From: Nitrospira defluvii
GTDB taxonomy: Bacteria > Nitrospirota > Nitrospiria > Nitrospirales > Nitrospiraceae
Length of the DNA stretch: 5,137 bases
Assembly: GCA_016199015.1 (NCBI GenBank)
Contig: JACQHN010000560.1
Coordinates: 1-5,137 of the forward strand
Direction: 5' to 3'
Within the stretch, counting starts at the first letter, position 1; the number at the start of each line of letters is the position of its first letter. The notes under the pieces were generated by a model, which was given only the letters and a program-made list of their open reading frames with translations, ran no database searches and had not been told where the DNA came from. A program made the translations under genes and the position numbers. Shown piece after piece: positions 1 to 5,137 of this stretch.

Positions 1-3000
1 CGTTAGGGATTCCGCAAGTGCTCTTTGGAGATGAGAGTGACGATCCGCTCGTCGGTAGCCAATTTTTTGAGGATCATCTGTACGGCGGCAATGGTGATGA
101 TCATTTGATGGGGTATGGTGGCAAGGACTATCTGGAAGGGAATCGCGACAACGACATTCTCGATGGTGGTAGCGGCGCCGATACCATGCTCGGAGGAACG
201 GGAGACGACACGTACATTGTCGACAACACGGGCGATGTCGTTCGAGAGTATGCCAATAGTGGTGTTGATGAAGTGCACAGCTCCGTTACCTTTACCCTCG
301 ACTCCCAGGTCGAGCATCTCACGCTGATGGGGACTGGTGCCATCAATGGAATCGGCAATGAGTTGGGTAACACGATCACCGGCAATAGCGCCAAGAACGT
401 GCTGAATGGCGGAGGTGGCCAGGACCATCTCGTGGGCAATGACGGCAACGACACTCTTTTGGGTGGGGCCGGTGACAATGACCTCCTCGAAGGCGGCATC
501 GGGTTTGACACCTACGTCTACAATCTGGGCGATGGACTGGATCGGATCGAAGACAGCGACGCTCAGGGGCAGATTATTTTTGACGACCACCTGTTGCAAG
601 GGGGCATTCGTCGCGCCGGTGATGCCGTCAACACCTACACCAGTCTCGATGGTCGCACGACCTACGTGATGTCCAACACCGATCTCATCGTGAACGGCGT
701 CCTCATCGTCAACGAGAACTTTCAGAGCGGGCAGATGGGGGTTCAGCTGCGAGACATTTCCGGTTCGCCTCATGACATGGGTGTTCCGATCGGTCCGTTT
801 ACCGACACACTCATAGGTGATGACACTGTCGGTGAGTACTCGCCTCTAGGCTTAGGCTCAGTGGCGGTCTATGCCAATGGTGGCAATGACACGCTCCATG
901 GAGACCACACTACGCCCACAGTAGCATTTCAAGACCTGTTAGATGGGGGCCCCGGTCATGACGTGTTCTTTGGCGGGTATGGGGATGACTATTTGATCGG
1001 AGGCCCTGGGGACGATTACGCCTTCATGACTGAGGGTGACATGTTCTTGGGAGGAGACGGCGATGACTATGCGGTGGGTGTTGCCAATTTTTGGGATGCT
1101 GCGAGCCCTCGCATAGGAGGTGGGGCGCACTATGCCGATGGTGGGGCGGGCAATGATACGCTTCTGGGTGAAGTTGGTGGGGATGTCCTCCTTGGTGGAG
1201 ACGGCGATGATGTGCTTCGCGGAGAGAATCGTCCAGAGGGGTGGTTGAGTCGGTTGTATGACGTTGATTTCACCTGGAAGCCATCTCCACAGCCAGCGTT
1301 TGTGACGCTCCTGGGGGGAGCCGATTATTTGGATGGCGGAGCTGGCAACGATCTCCTGGTCGGTGACGGTGGCGATGACATTCTGATCGGTGGAGCCGGC
1401 AACGATACGCTCTATGGTGAGTCAGATTTCGCACAGACCGTTCCCGGCAATGACTGGCTTGATGGTGGAGAGGGCAATGACCGTTTGTCTGGTGGCGCAG
1501 GGGCCGACCTGCTTTCCGGTGGTGATGGGGATGATCTTTTGATTGGTGATTTCGTGGAGGATTCGGGGTCTGCCGATATCCTCGATGGGGGTGCCGGCGC
1601 GGATGAACTGCAGGGTGGGGGCGGCGACGATACGCTCTATGGAGGCTTGGGGGATGATGTTCTTGCAGGGCATGAAGGGGAGGATTGGCTTGATGGCGGT
1701 GATGGGGTCGATGCGTTGCAAGGGGGCAGCGGCGACGATGTGTTGTTTGGTGGAGCAGATAACGATTTTCTGGTCGGCATGGACGGGGTTGATCGCCTCT
1801 CCGGCGGAGCCGGAGAGGATGAGTTAGGTGGCGGGGCTGGCGCTGATGTGTTATCGGGGGATGAAGGCCACGATGTCCTCTTTGGCGATGAGGACGATGA
1901 CATACTGTCCGGCGATGACGGGGATGATTTCCTGAATGGCGGACTCGGTAATGACCAGCTAGACGGCGGCGAGGGGATCGACGATGTGCAGGGACGCGAA
2001 GGTGACGACCTGGTTGTTGGCGGAGCCGGCGGCGACTTTCTCTATGGCGACGGCAACGATCCGACCGTCCTGAATGTGATTGGCGGGAATGACACACTGG
2101 ATGGTGAAGAGGGCGATGACCAGCTATGGGGCGGGGCTGGGCAGGATCAATTGTTCGGTGGTGAGGGGGCGGATCAACTCGTCGGCGATGTCGGAAATGA
2201 CGTGCTGTTCGGAGAAGCCGGTAACGATTCCCTCTTTGGAGACTCACCATTCTTTGCCGATCAGGCGGGAATCGACCTTCTTGACGGCGGCGAAGGCAAT
2301 GACGTGCTCCAGGGCGGAGGTGGCGAGGACCAGCTGCGTGGTGGGGCGGGCGACGATGTGCTGTTTGGTGAACTCGCAAATGATCTTACCACGGCGGCGG
2401 GTGAGGATGTCCTGGAGGGCGGAACCGGGAATGATTCCCTTGCCGGGGGTGGTGGGCGTGACACGTATCTGTTCAACTTGGGCGATGGTGCGGACAACAT
2501 CTTCGATGCGTCAGGCGAGGGGAATCGCCTGGTCTTCGGAGCCGGTATTCGTTCGAGTGACGTGACCATAGGCATTGGGGCTGAGGATTCGCTCATTGTC
2601 CGTCCGAACGATGCCGGGGACGCGGTTCAGATTGCGAGTTTCGGTACAGCCAGTTTCACGGGGCCTCACCCCATCGATTCGTTTGAGTTTGCGGATGGAA
2701 CAATTCTGACGTACGAGCAACTCGTCGCGCGCGGATTCGATCTGTTGGCGACGACAGCCAACGACACCATTGCAGGCACCGACATAGTCGATCGGATCTT
2801 CGGCGGCATTGGCGATGATCAACTGTTAGGTCTTGGTGGTGCCGATACTCTGTCGGGCCAAGACGGGGACGATCTCTTGCGTGGCAGGGACGGCGATGAT
2901 GTGCTGGACGGTGGGCATGGACAAGATCAGGCGTTTGGAGACCAGGGGGCGGACCAGCTCATCGGCGGCGAGGGGAACGATAGCCTTTTCGGTGGCGAAG

Positions 3001-5137
3001 GCGACGATGTGCTTCAAGGCGGCAGCGGCAATGATCAGCTGGACGGCGAGAGTGGCGCCGATCAGCTTTTCGGTGGCGACGGTGATGATTTCATCGTCAC
3101 GGATCCGGATGACACTGCGGTAGATGGTGGTGCGGGAATCGACACGATCTTCTTCCAAGGGTTCTCTGCTGTCACCTATGATCTGGGAGCCGCGCACTTC
3201 GAACAGGCGCAGGGGACAGAAGGGAACGATACCTTCCTGGCCGCTTCCGCGTCGGACCCGGTGCAGCTCTTTGGCCAAGGCGGCGACGATACGTTGGTCG
3301 GCGGTGTCGGCCATGATTTGCTGGCCGGCGGTGACGGCGCTGACACGTTGACTGGCGGGGCCGGCAACGACATGCTGGCCGGCGACCTTGGTGACGATAC
3401 CTACATCTTCGCGCTCGGTGACGGCCAGGATACGATCAGCGATCTTGTTCTGCGAGAGTCGTTCGACGATGATGGCAACCTCGTCACCAGGGTGGAGCAC
3501 AACCGCGTCGTCTTTGGAGCGGGAATCGCAGCCGATTCGATTCGACCGCACATTGATCTGGCTCTCTTTTCGTCGTCCGACTCCACCGGGACGCTTCTTC
3601 TGTCCGTGGGGGTGACCGATTCGCTTGCACTCCCGAACGTTGATCTCTCCAATCTTTTTGGACCGCATGCGATCGAGACGTTTCAATTCGAGGACGGCTC
3701 CTCGGACACCTATGCTCAGCTGCTTGAGCGAGGCTTCGACATCACCGGGACGAGTGGAGACGATGCCATCCGTGGGACGAGCGCTGACGATCGTGTTGAT
3801 GGCGGAGCCGGCAATGATGAACTGCGCGGCGGGGAGGGCAACGATACCTATTTTTTCGGTCGGGGTTCCGGCCAGGATGTGGTGACCGATCGGAAAGGGA
3901 CATTGGACACGGTGCGACTTGCGGCAGATGTTATACCCGCCGACGTGACGGTCGTTCGCAACGGATACGATTTGGTTCTGGGTATTGCGGGGACGACGGA
4001 TCGGCTGACGGTGTCGTTGTATTTTCTCGCTCCCCCGCTTCAAATTGAGCAAGTCCAGTTTGCCGACGGGACGGTCTGGGATCAGGTCTTCATCGGCAAT
4101 CTTCTCCAGTCCACGATCACTGGAACAGGTGGCCCGGATGTGCTGGTGGGGACGAGTAGCAACGATCGCCTTGACGGTGAAGCCGGGGCCGATCAACTTC
4201 TGGGTGGCTTGGGCGATGACACCTACATCGTGGATGACGCAGGGGATGTCGTCACGGAGCTGGCGAATGACGGGACCGACACAATTCAGAGCAGTGTGAC
4301 ACGGACGCTTGACGCCAATGTGGAACACCTCACCTTGACCGGCCCGGCAGTGATTAATGGGACCGGCAATGCGCTCGATAATATCCTCACGGGCAACAGT
4401 GCGGCCAATGTGCTGAGCGGCGGCGTAGGCAACGACACCTATGTGGTCGGTGCGGGCGACCAGGTGGTGGAATTGGCTGGGGAAGGAACGGATACCGTGC
4501 AGACCGGCGTCAGTGCGACGCTCGGAGCCAATGTTGAGTATCTCACGCTCACCGGCAGCGCTTCGCTGATCGGAACGGGAAACGCATTGGACAACGTGAT
4601 TCAGGCTGATGGGTCCATCAGCATTTTGGCCGGCGGCGACGGCAATGATACCTATCTGATAGGGCCAAATGGCGATGACGATATCCTCGTCGAAACGGCA
4701 ACTGGCGGGATCGATACCGTGATCGCCGCGCACGACTATCGCCTGCCGGACCACATTGAAAATCTGACGTTACTCGATCCACGAGTGCCGGATTTCTCCA
4801 CTATGCGGTTTGATGTCGGCGTGTACCAAGATGGGCCGAATGATCCGTTCGCGGTCGTCCCTGTCACTGGGATCGGAAACGCGCTGGACAATGTGCTGAC
4901 GGGTGGCCGCACCAACAATGTTCTCGATGGCGGTCTCGGCGCCGATACAATGATCGGTGGGGCCGGCTATGATGCCTATATCGTAGACAATCTCGGCGAT
5001 GTCGTGATCGAACTGGCGAATGAAGGAACGGACACCATTCACAGCTCGGTGACCTATACCCTCAGCGCAAATGTCGAGAACCTCACCCTCACTGGTGCAG
5101 CATCGGTGAACGGGACCGGGAATGCACTGAATAATGA
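1..5137 (+). CDS. Giant RTX-type calcium-binding protein, internal fragment (both ends outside the window)
   Basis: One frame (codons from position 3) runs 1711 codons without a stop; bases 1-2 and 5136-5137 belong to split codons. The translation is dominated by RTX nonapeptides such as LFGGEGDDV and LDGGAGND, separated by four kinds of non-RTX module. In known RTX proteins these repeats bind Ca2+ in GGxGxD turns and form a parallel beta-roll after type I (HlyB/HlyD/TolC-like) export. I found no cysteine and only four lysines (codons at 123, 393, 1278, 3894), against a great excess of Asp. This suits a protein exported unfolded and folded in extracellular calcium. There is no signal peptide, membrane segment, catalytic motif or C-terminal secretion signal in view, so activity is unknown; adhesin, surface-layer or enzyme-tail roles all remain possible. 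No start is assigned: in-frame ATG and GTG codons are all embedded in repeats. The RTX family call is very secure; anything beyond it is inference. Confidence 0.96.
18..209 (+). repeat. RTX block A: about seven nonapeptides
   Basis: Residues 6-69 read as successive units: VLFGDESDD, a ten-residue unit PLVGSQFFED, then HLYGGNGDD, HLMGYGGKD, YLEGNRDND, ILDGGSGAD and TMLGGTGDD. The third, sixth and seventh are good calcium-binding consensus units. The others keep the terminal Asp but lose some turn glycines, so binding there may be weaker. The block passes directly into the TYIVD strand of the next module. Upstream residues LGIPQ do not show what precedes the block. Confidence 0.9.
207..398 (+). 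repeat. DTYIVD module, copy 1 (isolated copy of the C-terminal tandem repeat)
   Basis: Residues 69-132 follow the pattern DTYIVDNTGDVV, a GVDEVHSSVTFTL strand, VEHLTLMGTGAINGIGN, and TGNSAKN leading back into RTX units. The same order of motifs occurs in four tandem copies from 4218 onward, and copy 5 is especially close (HSSVTYTL, VENLTLTG, NGTGNAL). Modules of this kind are very common between RTX blocks in large bacterial calcium-binding proteins; I do not recall a domain name for them. They look beta-rich and probably act as spacers or variant beta-roll coils. No catalytic residues are apparent. Confidence 0.85.
399..509 (+). repeat. RTX block B: four nonapeptides
   Basis: Residues 133-169 read VLNGGGGQD, HLVGNDGND, the ten-residue TLLGGAGDND and LLEGGIGFD. 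The extra residue in the third unit is a one-codon length variant, not a frameshift, because the frame continues unbroken. As with the other blocks, the last Asp is followed at once by a TY strand (TYVYNLGDG) that opens a non-RTX module. Confidence 0.9.
507..770 (+). other. Non-RTX insertion module with NLGDG entry and NFQSGQMGV exit
   Basis: Residues 169-256 begin DTYVYNLGDGLDRIEDSD, continue through QIIFDDHLLQGG and a TSLDGRTTYVM strand, then DLIVNGVLIVNENFQSGQMGVQL. From memory of the family, giant RTX proteins often carry such a segment between roll blocks, with the same order: a GDG-D-I-D entry, a [W/F]-x-G-x-x-L-x-GG middle, a TYxx hairpin and an I-x-[NK]-[FW]-x-x-G-x-[LM]-G end. It resembles the three FGAGI modules only in its first 15 residues. 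It is probably a beta-sandwich-like cap or spacer; its function is unknown. About ten residues of linker (771-803) separate it from array C. Confidence 0.7.
804..2462 (+). repeat. Main RTX array C, interrupted by nine loop insertions
   Basis: Residues 268-820 form the longest nonapeptide array in the window. Its core, 1578-2036, is 17 consecutive nine-residue units in perfect 27-base register, such as TLYGGLGDD and FLNGGLGND. Elsewhere the array is broken by nine insertions of about 9-33 residues, each just after an x-L-x-G-[D/E] half-unit: 822-869, 906-935, 1083-1130, 1227-1325, 1422-1454, 1551-1577, 2052-2093, 2244-2276 and 2373-2408. Most end in an Asp that replaces the ninth position, followed by [LYWI]-x-D-G-G. 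Two units before the fourth insert are short: YANGGND (870-890) and YAFMTEGD (1017-1040). The array should fold as a long Ca2+-stabilised beta-roll with surface loops. Confidence 0.93.
1227..1325 (+). other. 33-residue loop insertion in array C, unlike the rest of the protein
   Basis: Residues 409-441 replace the four-residue turn of one nonapeptide (VLRGE at 1212-1226 precedes, YLDGG at 1326 follows). The insert is the longest of the nine. It contains two Trp (1242, 1275), three Arg, one of the protein's four Lys (1278) and a PSPQPAF stretch, whereas the surrounding roll is almost purely Gly, Asp, Leu and small residues. It is most likely an exposed loop; a role in binding is speculation. 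Confidence 0.75.
2460..2741 (+). other. FGAGI/FADGT module 1 (haemolysin-type calcium-binding-related domain)
   Basis: Residues 820-913 start DTYLFNLGDGADNIFD, then NRLVFGAGIRSSDVTI, a SLIVRP strand, VQIASFG, and finish IDSFEFADGTILTYEQL. The order F-x-LGDG-x-D-x-I-x-D, V-x-FGxGI-xx-DV and I-xx-x-FADGT matches the domain I know as haemolysin-type calcium-binding-related (Pfam PF06594); that assignment is from memory and untested. It sits between arrays C and D, so it interrupts the beta-roll as a globular or capping module. It ends in YEQLVARGFDL, very close to the ending of the second such module. Confidence 0.75.
2796..3092 (+). repeat. RTX array D: 11 perfect nonapeptides
   Basis: Residues 932-1030 are exactly eleven nine-residue units with no insertion or deletion, from IFGGIGDDQ to LFGGDGDDF. 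Most carry G-x-G/D-x-D turns and a leading aliphatic residue, so this should be one of the best calcium-binding stretches. A lead-in with a degenerate unit (NDTIAGTDIVD, 2760-2792) joins it to the preceding module. Unlike array C it has no loop insertions. Confidence 0.93.
3093..3263 (+). other. Bridging beta-roll variant (DGGAGIDT...NDTFLA)
   Basis: Residues 1031-1087 leave the nonapeptide register: IVTDPDDTAVDGGAGIDTI, then FFQGFSAVTYDLGAAHFEQ, AQGTEGNDTFLAASASD. The order DGGAGxDT, a hydrophobic x-V-x-x-D-L strand, and GxxxNDT is a familiar alternative unit in RTX proteins, usually written as DGGAGxDT..VxVDL..A.G..NDTL..; here it is shortened. It keeps Asp/Gly turns, so it is probably a continuous variant of the roll, not a separate globular domain. 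Confidence 0.65.
3264..3398 (+). repeat. RTX block E: five nonapeptides
   Basis: Residues 1088-1132 read QLFGQGGDD, TLVGGVGHD, LLAGGDGAD, TLTGGAGND and MLAGDLGDD, in exact 27-base register. The block ends with Asp followed by TYIFALGDG, the entry of the next non-RTX module. Confidence 0.92.
3396..3740 (+). other. FGAGI/FADGT module 2 (paralogue of module 1, longer)
   Basis: Residues 1132-1246 begin DTYIFALGDGQDTISD, carry NRVVFGAGIAADSI, a TLLLSVGVTD strand and end IETFQFEDGSSDTYAQLLERGFD. The landmarks, and the unusual ending Y-x-Q-L-[VL]-x-RGFD, match module 1 at 2460-2741, so the two probably arose by duplication. This copy is about 21 residues longer, with extra residues after the LGDG entry (LRESFDDDGNLVTRVE) and in the middle. 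The usual FADGT has become FEDGS. Same tentative PF06594-type assignment. Confidence 0.72.
3765..3845 (+). repeat. RTX block F: three nonapeptides
   Basis: Residues 1255-1281 read AIRGTSADD, RVDGGAGND and ELRGGEGND, preceded by the linker ITGTSGDD (3741-3764). The first unit is degenerate in the turn. The block is a short roll segment between two FGAGI modules and again ends in Asp followed by TY. Confidence 0.88.
3843..4112 (+). other. FGAGI/FADGT module 3 (most canonical)
   Basis: Residues 1281-1370 run DTYFFGRGSGQDVVTD, LDTVRLAADVIPADVTVVR, NGYDLVLGIAGTTDRLTV, then a YFLAPPLQIEQVQFADGTVW end. The series D-x-[IV]-x-D, I-xx-DV-xxxR-x-G-x-DLVL-x-I-x-GTTDRLTV and I-x-x-[IV]-x-FADGTVW is the textbook pattern I associate with PF06594. 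The usual FGxGI is here AADVI. Such modules are found between or after RTX repeats in large secreted proteins; their biochemical role is not firmly known. Confidence 0.8.
4140..4220 (+). repeat. RTX block G: three nonapeptides
   Basis: Residues 1380-1406 read VLVGTSSND, RLDGEAGAD and QLLGGLGDD after a linker STITGTGGPD (4110-4139). The first unit lacks turn glycines. The block has the same shape as block F (degenerate first unit starting GT[ST]S) and leads into the tandem DTYIVD modules. Confidence 0.88.
4218..5137 (+). repeat. Four tandem DTYIVD modules (copies 2-5), last one cut by the window end
   Basis: Copies start at the DTY motif at 4218, 4434, 4647 and 4971 (DAY in the last), giving spacings of 72, 71 and 108 codons. 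Each has D-[TA]-Y-[ILV]-[VI], GD-x-V-x-E-x-A-x-x-G-x-DT, a beta strand before the motif x-[NH]-[VI]-E-x-LTL, then G-[TI]-GNAL-[DN]-N, closing with one or two RTX units (VLSGGVGND 4410, ILAGGDGND 4623, VLDGGLGAD and TMIGGAGYD 4920-4973). Copy 4 is longer because of an extra stretch between LTLLD and TGIGNAL. The copies are alike in protein but differ at many third-codon positions, so they are old duplications. The array continues past the right edge. Function is unknown; they probably act as a repetitive stalk. Confidence 0.87.

Noticed and set aside
453..482. A possible frameshift where an RTX unit has ten residues (TLLGGAGDND)
   Set aside because: The change is a whole extra codon, and the same frame continues with good RTX units and modules to the window end.
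3..773. A 256-codon open frame on the minus strand at the left edge
   Set aside because: Same cause: it is antisense to the RTX frame in exact codon register and ends at the sense TTA at position 3. The sense translation is clearly a real RTX protein.
1578..2036. The 27-base periodicity as a possible CRISPR array or DNA satellite
   Set aside because: The period comes from nine-residue protein units. The DNA of successive units differs widely at synonymous and variable positions, with no identical direct repeats or spacers.
1270..2379. A 369-codon minus-strand frame rich in Arg, His and Pro
   Set aside because: The odd Arg/His/Pro composition is what the complement of GGN GAY repeats gives in a shifted frame. 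The sense strand here encodes perfect nonapeptide units.
2080..2565. Plus-strand frame of 161 codons out of register with the RTX frame
   Set aside because: It overlaps intact RTX repeats entirely, is rich in Met, Ser, Arg and Thr from shifted Gly/Asp codons, and shows no domain.
2826..4754. A 642-codon open frame on the minus strand
   Set aside because: It is codon-aligned with the true gene, so its stops occur only where the sense strand has TTA, CTA or TCA; none occurs between 2826 and 4770 because the gene avoids those codons. The translation is a mirror of Gly/Asp codons with no recognisable domain.
1..5137. Promoter, ribosome binding site or terminator inside the window
   Set aside because: GGAGG-like strings are frequent but come from GGN-GGN glycine codons, and the frame is continuous across them. 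I saw no hairpin followed by a T-run outside coding sequence, since there is no non-coding sequence.

Overview
The whole 5137-base window lies inside one protein-coding gene on the + strand. Translated by hand in the frame whose codons start at positions 3, 6, 9 and so on, it gives 1711 consecutive codons with no stop. Neither the start nor the stop codon is present. (Residue n below is the codon starting at 3n.) The product is part of a very large RTX-type (repeats-in-toxin) calcium-binding protein, built of glycine- and aspartate-rich nonapeptides of the form x-[LIVF]-x-G-G-x-G-x-D. I see no second gene, RNA gene, mobile element, CRISPR array, promoter or terminator.

Layout: RTX block A (18-209); a 'DTYIVD' module, copy 1 (207-398); RTX block B (399-509); a non-RTX insertion module ending in a 'NFQSGQMGV' strand (507-770); the main RTX array C (804-2462), interrupted by nine loop insertions; a first 'FGAGI...FADGT' module (2460-2741); RTX array D with 11 perfect nonapeptides (2796-3092); a short bridging module (3093-3263); RTX block E (3264-3398); a second FGAGI-type module (3396-3740); RTX block F (3765-3845); a third such module, the most canonical (3843-4112); RTX block G (4140-4220); then four tandem copies of the DTYIVD module (4218-5137), the last cut by the window edge.

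The best-supported reading is a secreted or cell-surface protein exported by a type I secretion system and folded outside the cell by calcium. This rests on the RTX family pattern, the absence of cysteine and the strong acidity. The C-terminal export signal, any catalytic or adhesive domain and the ABC transporter/HlyD genes are not in the window, so the biological role (adhesin, S-layer-like, protease, lipase or other) cannot be decided. The organism is probably a Gram-negative bacterium of moderately high G+C (mixed codon use, G/C-leaning third positions, few TTA/CTA/TCA codons). A Nitrospira-like or proteobacterial source would fit, but this is a weak guess.

The most interesting observation is geometric. 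The nine insertions in array C sit at the same place in the nonapeptide, inside the calcium-binding turn after x-L-x-G-[D/E]. All eight spacings between them are an even number of repeat units. In a standard RTX beta-roll (two nonapeptides per coil) that would put every loop on the same face.
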